DNA of 64,000 nt from Betaproteobacteria bacterium. GTDB lineage: Bacteria > Pseudomonadota > Gammaproteobacteria > Burkholderiales > Rhodocyclaceae. The translations under genes and the position numbers were made by a program. The stretch is taken from NCBI GenBank assembly GCA_016720065.1, contig JADJXY010000002.1, forward strand, positions 633,001 to 697,000, given 5' to 3'. The notes beneath the pieces are model-generated. The model saw only the letters and a program-made list of their open reading frames with translations. It was not told the DNA's origin and did not search any database. Of this stretch, positions 24,454 through 32,342 are shown piece after piece. Each line of letters opens with the position of its first letter. Within the stretch, counting starts at the first letter, position 1.

Positions 24454-25320
24454 CTAGCGCGCGCCAAAGAGTTCCTGCACCAGGCAGGGGAGCGGGCGGG
24501 GCGGACGGCCGACCAGGGCGGCGAAATCGTCGCTGACCCGGTCGAAGCGGCCCTGGGCCACGGCGCTGTACATATTGGCCACCGCCCGGGCCAGCCAGGA
24601 GGGCAAGCCGTGGGCGGCCAGGGCTGCGGCGCAGGCGTCCTCGCTCACCGGCTGGTAACGTAGCGGGCGGCCCGTCACCCGGGCCACGGCGGCGGCCACT
24701 TCGTGGTAGTCGTGGGTCGTCTGGCCGGTGAGTTCGTAGACCGGCTTGGCCAGGGCGGGGGCCAGGGTGGCGGCGGCGATGGCCTCGGCCAGTTCTGCGC
24801 GGCTGATGAAACTGGCTTTGCCCTCGCCGGCGGGCAGGTCGAAAACGCCGCTCTCGGCGGCGCCGGCCACGGCCATGGGCAGTAGCTCCGCGTAGAGCGG
24901 ATTGCGCAGGGCGGTCCAGGCCAGGCCGGAAGCGGCCAGATCGGCCTCGGTGCAGCGATGGACGGCGGCGAACTCGGCGGGCGAATCCGCCGCCACGTCC
25001 AGGAAGCTGGTATAGACGATGCGCCCGACGCCGGCCGCACGGGCGGCGGCAATGGCCGCCCGGTGCTGGGCGATGCGCTGCTCCCGGGGGCCGTCGGTGG
25101 ATACCAGCACCAGGGTGGCGGCACCAGCAAACGCGGCGGGCAGGGTTTCGGGCCGGTCGAAATCGCCGCTGCGCACGCTGAGTCCCCGGCTGGCGAGGTC
25201 CGCTGCCTTGCCGGGATCGCGAACGCTCGCTGCGAGGCCGACGGGGGTGCCCTGGCGGGCGATCAGGTGTTCCACGATGGAGCGGCCGAGTTGGCCGTTG
25301 GCGCCGCTGACGACGATCAT
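24454..25320 (-). CDS. NmrA-type NAD(P)H quinone oxidoreductase (QorB-like)
   Basis: The 288-residue Rossmann protein begins MIVVSGANGQLGRSIVEHL with the GxxGxxG dinucleotide motif, followed by IVYTSFLDVAADSPAEFA and ALRNPLYAELLP as in QorB. QorB reduces quinones with NADPH. It is the first gene of the five-gene operon and is divergent from a LysR regulator 104 bp away. A general NmrA-like redox sensor is the alternative. Confidence 0.88.
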   Translation of the reverse strand: MIVVSGANGQLGRSIVEHLIARQGTPVGLAASVRDPGKAADLASRGLSVRSGDFDRPETLPAAFAGAATLVLVSTDGPREQRIAQHRAAIAAARAAGVGRIVYTSFLDVAADSPAEFAAVHRCTEADLAASGLAWTALRNPLYAELLPMAVAGAAESGVFDLPAGEGKASFISRAELAEAIAAATLAPALAKPVYELTGQTTHDYHEVAAAVARVTGRPLRYQPVSEDACAAALAAHGLPSWLARAVANMYSAVAQGRFDRVSDDFAALVGRPPRPLPCLVQELFGAR

Positions 25321-25424
25321 GACGATTTCCTTGAACGATGCGATGGACGAACTGTAGGCCTGAAATTGGCTTTCAAATAGGAGACAATGTAAACATCACT
25401 GTTGCAAAGAATGGGGTAAATCAA

Positions 25425-26393
25425 ATGGATCGTCTGGCGGCCATGGAGGTCTTCGTGCGGGTTGCCCAGCAGGGGAGTTTTGCCGCAGTCGCCCGCCAGA
25501 AGGACGTGCCCCGCTCGGCGGTCACCCGCCAGGTTGCCGCCCTGGAGGCACAACTCGGGGTACGGCTCATCGCCCGCAGCACCCGCAGTCTCAGCCTCAC
25601 ATCGGCCGGCGTCGCCTATCTGGAGCGCTGCCGCGAAATCCTCAACCTGGTCGAAGCGGCCGAGGGCAGTCTGGCCGGGGAGGGGGCGGAGCCCCGGGGG
25701 ACGCTGCGGCTCAGCGTTCCGCTCAGCTTCGGCCTGCGCCACCTGGTGCCCCTGCTGCTCGATTTCGCGGTCACCTACCCGGAGATCGCCGTGGAGACGG
25801 ATTTCACCGACCGGCGGGTCAAACTGATCGAGGAGGGCCTCGATCTGGCCATTCGTATCACCGCCCGCCTCGACCCCCTCGACGTGGCTCGTCGCATCGG
25901 CAGCACCCGTCTGTTGACGGTGGCCTCGCCCGAGTACCTGCGCCGCCACGGCGAACCCTTGCATCCCTCCGAACTGCTCGATCGGGAGTGCCTGATCTAC
26001 CTGCCTGTGCAGCAGGCGGGCTGGTCCTACCTGGTGGAGGGGGAGATGCGCACCTACCTCGTGGGGGGAAGATTCCGCGCCAACAACGGCGATGCGCTTC
26101 TGGAGGCCAATCGGCGCGGCCTGGGCATTTCGGTCCAGCCCAGCTTTCTGGCCGCCACCGCCATCGAGGCGGGTTGGGTACGGCCCATCCTCACCGCCTA
26201 TCCCATGCCGGAACTCGGCATCTACGCCCTCCTGCCCGGCAATCGCTACGTGCCCCGCCCGGTGCGGGTGCTGATCGACTATCTGGCGGAACGCATCGGC
26301 AGCCGGCCTTATTGGGAAGCCGGGCTGCCGCCCGCGGGGGCGGTACATCCGCCGGAAGCGACCAGTGCCGGGCGGGAGGGAGCGCCTATTTGA
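25425..26393 (+). CDS. LysR-family transcriptional regulator
   Basis: The 322-residue protein has an N-terminal winged helix (MDRLAAMEVFVRVAQQGSFA, then VTRQVAALEAQLGVRLIARS) and a periplasmic-binding-like effector domain. I chose ATG 25425, which gives the canonical LysR start; an upstream in-frame ATG at 25338 lies in the qorB side of the promoter. Divergent placement from qorB suggests it controls the quinone/YceI operon. A TTG-N5-CAA dyad lies in the shared 104-bp region at about 25366-25376. It belongs to the AaeR/DsdC-like short-name group often linked to aromatic or quinone stress (inference). Confidence 0.92.
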   Translation: MDRLAAMEVFVRVAQQGSFAAVARQKDVPRSAVTRQVAALEAQLGVRLIARSTRSLSLTSAGVAYLERCREILNLVEAAEGSLAGEGAEPRGTLRLSVPLSFGLRHLVPLLLDFAVTYPEIAVETDFTDRRVKLIEEGLDLAIRITARLDPLDVARRIGSTRLLTVASPEYLRRHGEPLHPSELLDRECLIYLPVQQAGWSYLVEGEMRTYLVGGRFRANNGDALLEANRRGLGISVQPSFLAATAIEAGWVRPILTAYPMPELGIYALLPGNRYVPRPVRVLIDYLAERIGSRPYWEAGLPPAGAVHPPEATSAGREGAPI

Positions 26394-26994
26394 GTCCTTC
26401 TGCCGCCAGGGCGGCCTGGACGGCGGGGCGGGCGGCCATGCGCGCCTGGAAGGCCAGCAGCGCGGCAAAGGCGGAGGTCTCCACCGCCAAGGGCTTGGCC
26501 CAACGGCTCACCGTGTAGAGGTAGGCATCGGCCACCGTGAACGGGGCTCCCAGGAGATAGTCGCGGCCGGCCAGGGCGGCGTCGACGAAAGCCAGCCGGC
26601 GCGCGAGGTTGGCCCGGGCCGCCGCCTTCCAGTCGGCCGAGGCGTCGGGTTTGAAGAGGGGGCTGAAATTTTTGTGGATCTCGGTGCCGATGAAGGTCAG
26701 CCATTCCTGCACCCGGGCCCGTTCCAGGGTACCGGCGGGGGGCAGCAGCCCCGCCGCCGGCTTCTGGTCCGCCAGGTGCTGCACGATGGCAGGGCCTTCA
26801 GTGAGTATCTGGCCGTCGTCCAGTTCCAGGGCAGGAACGTAACCCTTGGGGTTGACGGCGTAGTAGTCGTCCCCATTGGAGACAAGGGTGTGGGTCTTGA
26901 GGTCGACCCGTTCCAGGTCATGGGGCAGGCCCAGTTCGCAGAGGACGATATGGGGCGAAAGGGAGCAGGTTCCGGGGCTGTAGTAGAGCTTCAC
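26386..26994 (-). CDS. gstA: Glutathione S-transferase (GstA-like)
   Basis: This 202-residue protein has the bacterial beta-class GST layout. The N-terminal thioredoxin-like domain begins KLYYSPGTCSLSPHIVL, with the Cys/His catalytic region, and has NPKGYVPALELDDG and LTEGPAIVQHLAD. The C-terminal helical domain carries FTVADAYLYTVSRW. The start is GTG 26994 after AGGAGAAAC. Its end overlaps the convergent lysR stop by 8 bp. It conjugates glutathione to electrophiles, and a link to quinone detoxification is plausible from position. Confidence 0.93.
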   Translation of the reverse strand: MKLYYSPGTCSLSPHIVLCELGLPHDLERVDLKTHTLVSNGDDYYAVNPKGYVPALELDDGQILTEGPAIVQHLADQKPAAGLLPPAGTLERARVQEWLTFIGTEIHKNFSPLFKPDASADWKAAARANLARRLAFVDAALAGRDYLLGAPFTVADAYLYTVSRWAKPLAVETSAFAALLAFQARMAARPAVQAALAAEGLK

Positions 26995-27207
26995 GAGTGT
27001 TTCTCCTGGTGGGGGGCGCATCCGTCGGAGGATGGGAAGCGGCGCTGCTGCGGCGTTTAAGGGCCGCGTTCCTTGGTCGCTTGCCGAGCCGGATCGCGGC
27101 GCATTCTGGGCGTGGAACTCGGCGGGGCGCGGGACCGGCGGGCCTGGGTTCGACCGCGCAAGCCGACAAAGTTCTCTCCTCGGCCGGGATTGTGCTTGAA
27201 TGCCAGT

Positions 27208-28341
27208 ATGGATCGTCATCCCCGCTTCTCCCGCGCCTGGGCCGTTGTTGCCGCTTTTCTGGCCGCTCTCGCCTTCGGCCCGCCGGTCGCCGCCGCCCCT
27301 CCTGTCGAGCGCCTGCGTCTGCCCCCGGGGTTTGCGGTTGAAACGGTGGCCCGCGTTCCTGACGCCCGGGCCATGGCCCTGGGTGCAGGGCGAACGGTCT
27401 ACGTCGGTTCCCGCGATGCGGGGCGGGTCTACGCCGTGCAGTTCGACGCGGGCTGGCGCAACGGACGGGTCAAGGTCATCGCTTCCGGCCTGGAAATGCC
27501 GGTGGGGGTGGCGTGGCGCCAGGGCCAGCTCTATATCTCTGCCGTGGATCGCATTCTGCGTATGGACGACATCGACCGGCGTCTCGACCAGCCCCCCCGT
27601 CCCCAGGTGGTTTTCGATCGTCTGCCGCGGGAAAGGAGCCACGGCTGGAAATTCATCGCCTTCGGACCCGATGGCAGCCTTTACCTGCCGGTGGGCGCCC
27701 CGTGCAACATCTGCGAGCCAGGGGAGAACTACGCGGGAATCTTTCGCCTGGGAACCGACGGCTCCAATCTGGAACCGGTGGCCCGGGGCGTGCGCAACAG
27801 CGTGGGGTTCGACTGGCATCCGGCCACCGGGGAGCTCTGGTTCACCGACAACGGCCGCGATGGGCTGGGGGACGATGCGCCCGCCGACGAACTCAATCGC
27901 CTGGAGCGGCCCGGGCAGCATTTCGGCTACCCCTACTGCCATGCCGGCACCCTACCCGACCTGGAATTCGGAGCCCAGCGTGCCTGTAGCGCCTTCGCGC
28001 CGCCGGCACAAAAGCTGGGCGCCCACGTCGCCCCCCTGGGCCTGCGCTTTTACCGCGGCAATGCCTTCCCGCCGGAGTATCGCGGCCAGATATTCATCGC
28101 CGAGCATGGTTCCTGGAACCGCAGCCGCAAGGCGGGCTACCGTGTCACCCGGGTCCGCCTGGAGGGAAGTCGTGCGGTGGAATATGAACCTTTCATCACC
28201 GGCTGGCTGGAGGGCGAACGGCCCTGGGGCCGGCCTGTGGACCTGCTCGAACTTCCCGACGGCTCTCTCCTGGTTTCCGACGACCTGGCGGGAGCCCTGT
28301 ACCGTGTTACCCACACCCCTGGAAAAGTCCCCGCGCCATGA
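27208..28341 (+). CDS. Periplasmic PQQ-dependent sugar (sorbosone-type) dehydrogenase
   Basis: The 377-residue protein has a signal peptide (about residues 1-29) and then a six-bladed propeller typical of soluble glucose/sorbosone dehydrogenases. It has RLPPGFAVETVARVPDARAM at the start, RSHGWKFIAFGPDGSLYLPV with the catalytic His region, GFDWHPATGELWFTDNGRD, and HVAPLGLRFYRG with AEHGSWNRS near the end. I chose ATG 27208; longer frames have no signal peptide. Four cysteines (CNICEPG and two later) may form disulfides. Sugar specificity is unknown. Confidence 0.88.
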   Translation: MDRHPRFSRAWAVVAAFLAALAFGPPVAAAPPVERLRLPPGFAVETVARVPDARAMALGAGRTVYVGSRDAGRVYAVQFDAGWRNGRVKVIASGLEMPVGVAWRQGQLYISAVDRILRMDDIDRRLDQPPRPQVVFDRLPRERSHGWKFIAFGPDGSLYLPVGAPCNICEPGENYAGIFRLGTDGSNLEPVARGVRNSVGFDWHPATGELWFTDNGRDGLGDDAPADELNRLERPGQHFGYPYCHAGTLPDLEFGAQRACSAFAPPAQKLGAHVAPLGLRFYRGNAFPPEYRGQIFIAEHGSWNRSRKAGYRVTRVRLEGSRAVEYEPFITGWLEGERPWGRPVDLLELPDGSLLVSDDLAGALYRVTHTPGKVPAP

Positions 28342-29027
28342 CCCGAAACGCCCTCTCCACGGAGGACTTCGATCGTCTCGAAGCCCTGCTCGACAGCCCC
28401 ATATTCACCGAAGGTACCCTGCGGCTGGATGAAATCCAGGCCTTCCTCTGCGCCGTGGTCAGCGCGCCGACGGCGGTGGCCCGGGAAGACTGGCTGGCGG
28501 AAATCCTTGGCCCGGGGGGCGAAGCCAGCCCGGAACGGGTGGAGCTGGAAGGCCTCCTGGGCCGCCTGCACGACGAGATCGGCGCCAGCCTCGCCCAGCG
28601 CGACGGCCTGGTGCTCATCCTCTACCCCCTCGACGAGACGAGCGATGAGGACGACTACGGCTCCTGGGCCGACGCCTATATCCATGGCTGCGGCCTCGCC
28701 GGCGACTGGTTCGAGCACGCCGGACGCCACGCCGACGACCTGGCCGAACTCCTGGAGCCCCTCTTTCTCCTCAACGGCGGCCTGCGGGAAGATGTCGAAG
28801 CCGCCGGTGAGCGCTGGTTCTCGCCCCAGGAAGAAGCCCGGGTGATGGGCGAGGCAGCCGACGACTTGCCCGACATCGTCCAGGCCCTCTACGACTTCTG
28901 GCAGAGCAAGGCGGGCTTTACCGCCGTGCGGCATGAAGCGCCCAAGGTGGGCCGCAACGATCCCTGCCCCTGCGGCAGCGGCAAAAAGTTCAAGCAGTGC
29001 TGCGGACGGCCCAATCGGCTGAATTGA
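28338..29027 (+). CDS. UPF0149 (YecA/YgfB) family protein with SEC-C zinc motif
   Basis: The 229-residue protein has an N-terminal YecA-like helical domain (about 5-185) and a C-terminal SEC-C motif (RNDPCPCGSGKKFKQCCG), which binds zinc as in SecA. Its ATG overlaps the dehydrogenase stop by 4 bp, so the two are probably translated together, although no functional link is known. The family is of unknown function. Confidence 0.92.
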   Translation: MTRNALSTEDFDRLEALLDSPIFTEGTLRLDEIQAFLCAVVSAPTAVAREDWLAEILGPGGEASPERVELEGLLGRLHDEIGASLAQRDGLVLILYPLDETSDEDDYGSWADAYIHGCGLAGDWFEHAGRHADDLAELLEPLFLLNGGLREDVEAAGERWFSPQEEARVMGEAADDLPDIVQALYDFWQSKAGFTAVRHEAPKVGRNDPCPCGSGKKFKQCCGRPNRLN

Positions 29028-29132
29028 GGGCCCGCTGCCGATCGGGATGAATGCGTCGATGCAGCCATCCTGAAGGCCTCACACGGTGCAGCACGGTGGG
29101 GAAGGGGCGCGCTGCGGGGCCGCACAAAAAAC

Positions 29133-29159
29133 AAAAGCCGGAGCGGGGCTCCGGCTTTT
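29133..29159. terminator. Bidirectional terminator between UPF0149 gene and phaP
   Basis: AAAAGCCGGAGC (29133-29144) pairs perfectly with GCTCCGGCTTTT (29148-29159) around a GGG loop. U-tracts exist on both strands, so it serves both convergent genes. Confidence 0.85.
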
Positions 29160-29183
29160 CGGCTCTGTTGGGGTGTCGGCGAC

Positions 29184-29732
29184 TTAGGCGGCCTTCTTGC
29201 CCTTGGGAGCGGAGACCTTGGCGGCCTTCAGGGTCGCTTCGGTGGCGGCGGCAACGCTGGCTTCGGCGGCTTCGACGGCTTGCTTGGAGGCCTTGGAAAG
29301 GTTCTCGTAGGCATCGTTGGCGGCGGCGACGGCAGACTTGACGACGGCGACGGCAGCTTCGGAACCGGCGGGGGCGTTGGCCAGGGCCTTCTCGACCAGA
29401 CCGTTCACCTTGGCGCTGGCTTCAGCGACCTGGGCTTCGACTTCCTTGGCGATCTTTTCCTTGGCTTCGGTGGCGATGGCGTAGACACCGCGGGAGTACT
29501 CCAGACCCTTTTCCAGGGCGGGAGCGGCCAGGCTCTGTTGCAGAGCGACCAGGGACTGGACGTCCTTGGCGCCGAGGAGGGCGTTCACGTTGGCGAAGGA
29601 GGTTTCGACCAGGGAACGGGCGGCGTTCAGGTTGAGGGCGGCGAGGCGCTCGACGCTGTCCAGGGTGGTGTTGGCCAGCAGGACGGCGGAATCGATACCG
29701 GATTGGGCGAGTTCTTGGGGCTTGACGGACAT
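29184..29732 (-). CDS. phaP: Phasin family protein
   Basis: The 182-residue protein matches the TIGR01841 phasins that coat polyhydroxybutyrate granules: PQELAQSGIDSAVLLANTTL at the start, then long amphipathic helices and an Ala/Lys-rich C-terminal tail (KAAKVSAPKGKKAA). There is no signal peptide, as expected for a granule protein. A strong sigma-70 promoter and two PhaR-like sites lie upstream, indicating control by PHB status. Confidence 0.95.
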   Translation of the reverse strand: MSVKPQELAQSGIDSAVLLANTTLDSVERLAALNLNAARSLVETSFANVNALLGAKDVQSLVALQQSLAAPALEKGLEYSRGVYAIATEAKEKIAKEVEAQVAEASAKVNGLVEKALANAPAGSEAAVAVVKSAVAAANDAYENLSKASKQAVEAAEASVAAATEATLKAAKVSAPKGKKAA

Positions 29733-29788
29733 GGTGATCTCCAGTGACTAAGGTTGAAAAAGAGGTTTAAAGTCTGCGGCGATATTGT

Positions 29789-29797
29789 TGCGCCGCA
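29789..29797 (-). promoter_or_regulatory. PhaR-like operator 1 (just downstream of phaP start point)
   Basis: TGC-GCC-GCA, a TGC-N3-GCA dyad as in described PhaR sites (CTGC-N3/4-GCAG), lies at about +5 to +13 of the predicted transcript. That is a position where a repressor would block RNA polymerase. Confidence 0.5.
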
Positions 29798-29808
29798 CCA
29801 TGGAGACA

Positions 29809-29836
29809 ATTTTATTCACGGGAGGGCGCTTGTCAA
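29809..29836 (-). promoter_or_regulatory. phaP sigma-70 promoter
   Basis: Reading the minus strand, TTGACA (29836-29831) is followed after 16 bp by TAAAAT (29814-29809). This is close to consensus. Transcription should begin near 29802, giving a leader of about 70 nt. Confidence 0.8.
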
Positions 29837-29845
29837 GCACTTTTT

Positions 29846-29856
29846 GTGCATCGCAC
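29846..29856 (-). promoter_or_regulatory. PhaR-like operator 2 (upstream of -35)
   Basis: GTGCATCGCAC is a perfect dyad with the same TGC-N3-GCA core. It lies 58 bp from operator 1 and 10 bp upstream of the -35 hexamer, so the two sites bracket the promoter. Confidence 0.5.
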
Positions 29857-29936
29857 CAAAGTCTTGATCCAGGTCAATGGCAATGGGGGTAAGCCACGAT
29901 TCCACAGGCCATTTGGCCAATTGAAGGGTCTTGATA

Positions 29937-30299
29937 TCAGAGCAATTCGGTGTCGCTGTGGGTATAGGCTGGCGCACAGCAGCAAAGTATGGTCAGGGGC
30001 TCTTCGCCCAGGTTTTCGATGCAATGCGGCATGCCCGGCGGAATGAGGATCGTGTCCCCTGTCGCGACCGGGAAGGATTCTTCCCCGAGGACCATGCGGC
30101 CACGGCCGCGGGTGAGGTGGTAAATCTCTTCTGTCGTCCGGTGGCGATGGAGGCGGGTCGCGCCTCCCACGGGAACTGTCGCCTCGGCCAGGCTTTGCTG
30201 GCGCACGGGGTGGGCGTCGGGATGGAGCAGTTCGCGAATAGCGGAGCCATCCAGGGTGGTGTAGGAGGCGATGGCGTCGCGTCGGGTGAGCACGCTCAT
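29937..30299 (-). CDS. Cupin-domain protein
   Basis: The 120-residue protein has both cupin motifs: HRHRTTEEIYHLTRGRGRMVLG (His and Glu metal ligands) and GDTILIPPGMPHCIENLG (third His). It is a single-domain, probably metal-binding cupin of unknown substrate. Its ATG overlaps the creA stop by 4 bp. The codons of a different frame also stay open here, but lack any family match. Confidence 0.88.
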   Translation of the reverse strand: MSVLTRRDAIASYTTLDGSAIRELLHPDAHPVRQQSLAEATVPVGGATRLHRHRTTEEIYHLTRGRGRMVLGEESFPVATGDTILIPPGMPHCIENLGEEPLTILCCCAPAYTHSDTELL

Positions 30300-30784
30300 T
30301 TCCCGCCCCAGGGCTGGACCGGCACAGTCGAGATGGCGTTGGCCGGAGCGCCCTCGATGATCTTGCGGCTGATGGCCAGATAGACGAGGACATTGCGCCG
30401 GGTATCGACGAAGCGGGTGATCTTGGTTTCCTTGAACAGGATCGAGGTGTCGTCGGAGAACACGACCTCGTCCTTGGGCAGCCTGGGCGGCAGGGTGATG
30501 GGCCCGATCTGGCGGCAGGCCAGGGAGAACTGGGAGGGGTCTTCGGCGAGGCCGAAGGTGCCGGAGACGCCCCCCGTGCGGGCCTGGCTCACATGGCAGG
30601 TGACCCCCGGCACCTTGGGGTCGTCGAAGGCGTAAATGCACACGCGGTGATTGGCGCCGATGAGTTTCCAGGTGGTGGTGACGCAGCCCACCTCCTCGGC
30701 GCCGGCCGGTCCCGCGCAGGCGAGGGCGAGCAGGGGGGCGGCCAGGTGGCGCAGGGGGGCGGGGTGGCGCGCAGGAAGCTTCAT
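30296..30784 (-). CDS. creA: CreA family periplasmic protein
   Basis: The 162-residue protein has a signal peptide (about 1-29) and then the conserved CreA sequence: CVTTTWKLIGANHRVCIYAFDDPKV near the start and NVLVYLAISRKIIEGAPANAIS near the end. Two cysteines could form a disulfide. Its function is not known. It overlaps the exonuclease stop upstream and the cupin start downstream by 4 bp each, so three genes are translated as one unit. Confidence 0.93.
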   Translation of the reverse strand: MKLPARHPAPLRHLAAPLLALACAGPAGAEEVGCVTTTWKLIGANHRVCIYAFDDPKVPGVTCHVSQARTGGVSGTFGLAEDPSQFSLACRQIGPITLPPRLPKDEVVFSDDTSILFKETKITRFVDTRRNVLVYLAISRKIIEGAPANAISTVPVQPWGGK

Positions 30785-32163
30785 GGGGCTCTCCGGAAAG
30801 GGGCGGACAGGGGAAGCAACTGCCCGGCGTGTTTGGCGAGAATGCGGTAGATGTCCCGGTCGAAGGCCGGCGGCGGGGCGGCGAGGAGGGCGTGGATGTC
30901 GTCCTCTTCCCGCACGCTGCCCAGGTGGCGCCAGGCGTCGATGACGTGGGCCGTTTCCCCCTCGCGCAGGAGGGCAGGGCCGGGATGGGGCCAGGAAACC
31001 AGTTTCAGGCCGGCCAGGGCGCTCACCAGGCGCACCGTATGGCGGGCGAGGGACTCCTTGCCCACACAGGCCCCCTTGCAGTGGCGCACTTGGTGGGCGA
31101 AGCAGGGTTTGTCAGGGGCGGCGGGCTCCAGACCGGTGAGCTTGAGGCAGAGCTGATGGGCATCGGCCAGGGCGCGCAGGGCTGCCTGGGCCTCCCGCGC
31201 GTGTTTGAACAGTCCGTAACAGGCCAGGGGATGACGGAAATCCAGGTCCGCCGCCGCGAGCAGGCGGGGGCGCAGCCAGCCTTCGCCCTCATCGTTCAGG
31301 GTCCAGGTGCAGACCTCCTCGTTCTTGCGCAACTGGCGGTTGTGGGAGGGGCGCAGGCGCTTGACCAGGCTGGCCTCCAACAGGAGAGCACCGATCTCCC
31401 CGGCGGTCTCGATGATCTCGATGCGCGTCACCTGGCGGGCCAGGGCCATCTCCCGGGCCGCGCTGTGGTCGGCGGCAAAGTGCGAGAGCACCCGGCGGCG
31501 CAGGTCCTTGGCCTTGCCCACGTAGAGCGGCAGATCGTTTTCGCCGTGGAAGAGATAGACGCCGGGCGTATTGGGCAGGTCGTCCACTGCGGTGGGGTCG
31601 AGTCCCGGCGGCAGGCTGGGGCGGGCATCGAGCTTCGCCACCACCGCGGCCAGGGCCTCGGGCCCCGGGCTGGCCTGGAGCTTCTGCCAGAACTGGTGGA
31701 TCAGCCGGGCGTCGGCCAGGGCCCGGTGACGGCCGTTCACGACCAGACCATGGCGTTCGGCCACGCTGTCCAGGTTGTGCCGCTTGTGCTCCGGAAAGAG
31801 GCTGCGGGAAAGCTTGACCGTGCACAGCACCGGCGCCCGGAAGGGCAGGCCCAGGCGACGGAATTCGTTCTTGAGGAAGCCGTAGTCGAAGCGGGCGTTG
31901 TGGGCGATGAACAGCCGCCCGGCCAGGCGGCGCAGCACTTCCTCGGCCACCGCCGAGAAGGGTGGGGCATCGGCCACGAGGGCGTTGGAAATGCCGGTGA
32001 GCTGCTCGATGAAGGGGGGGATGCGGGTGCCGGGATTGACCAGTTGCTGCCACTCCTCGACGCGTCCGTCGGCGTCGACGGCGACGATGCCGATTTCGGT
32101 GATGCGGTCCTGGGTGGCGGTGGCGCCGGTGGTTTCCAGGTCGACGAAGGCGAGGGGCTGCAT
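30781..32163 (-). CDS. DnaQ-type exonuclease fused to a GIY-YIG (UvrC N-terminal-like) nuclease
   Basis: The 460-residue protein has an N-terminal DEDDh exonuclease (about 1-170: FVDLETTGAT, then AHNARFDYGFL and HRALADARL, all catalytic residues present). A UvrC-type GIY-YIG domain follows (about 200-290: PNTPGVYLFHGENDLPLYVGKAK, with the tail of UvrC homology EIGALLLEASLVKRLRP). A Cho-like C-terminal part with a Cys-rich patch (PCFAHQVRHCKGACVG) ends it. It probably trims and incises damaged DNA, as in the DnaQ-Cho fusions of other proteobacteria. It is first in an overlapping operon with creA and the cupin. Confidence 0.92.
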   Translation of the reverse strand: MQPLAFVDLETTGATATQDRITEIGIVAVDADGRVEEWQQLVNPGTRIPPFIEQLTGISNALVADAPPFSAVAEEVLRRLAGRLFIAHNARFDYGFLKNEFRRLGLPFRAPVLCTVKLSRSLFPEHKRHNLDSVAERHGLVVNGRHRALADARLIHQFWQKLQASPGPEALAAVVAKLDARPSLPPGLDPTAVDDLPNTPGVYLFHGENDLPLYVGKAKDLRRRVLSHFAADHSAAREMALARQVTRIEIIETAGEIGALLLEASLVKRLRPSHNRQLRKNEEVCTWTLNDEGEGWLRPRLLAAADLDFRHPLACYGLFKHAREAQAALRALADAHQLCLKLTGLEPAAPDKPCFAHQVRHCKGACVGKESLARHTVRLVSALAGLKLVSWPHPGPALLREGETAHVIDAWRHLGSVREEDDIHALLAAPPPAFDRDIYRILAKHAGQLLPLSAPFRRAP

Positions 32164-32226
32164 GGGGCGATTGTCGCATGGGCGGGGCGGACTTCGCCCG
32201 GGAGGCAGGACTGGTTAGGAGCGGTT

Positions 32227-32306
32227 GGAGCGCGCGCTCCGGTAGTTCCGCCCCCGCCCGGGCGGGGGTGCCGGCGCCCGGGAGAGGGGGTGCCCTGGGG
32301 TATAAT
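32227..32306 (+). promoter_or_regulatory. purL upstream region: two palindromes and a -10 box
   Basis: GGAGCGCGCGCTCC (32227-32240) and CCCCCGCCCGGGCGGGGG (32251-32268) are perfect palindromes in the divergent gap. TATAAT at 32301-32306 is a consensus -10 box with no recognisable -35. It drives purL, whose ATG is 37 nt downstream. Confidence 0.5.
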
Positions 32307-32342
32307 GCCGCCCTTCCCCCCGATCCCCCCAAGCCGCATACC

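Noticed and set aside
25338..25424. Longer LysR start at ATG 25338
   Set aside because: The extra 29 residues do not match LysR N-termini and would overlap the divergent qorB promoter region.
29937..30641. A 234-codon minus-strand frame spanning the cupin and creA genes
   Set aside because: The cupin and CreA frames each match their family; the longer frame is Arg/Pro-rich and only its last part is the cupin.
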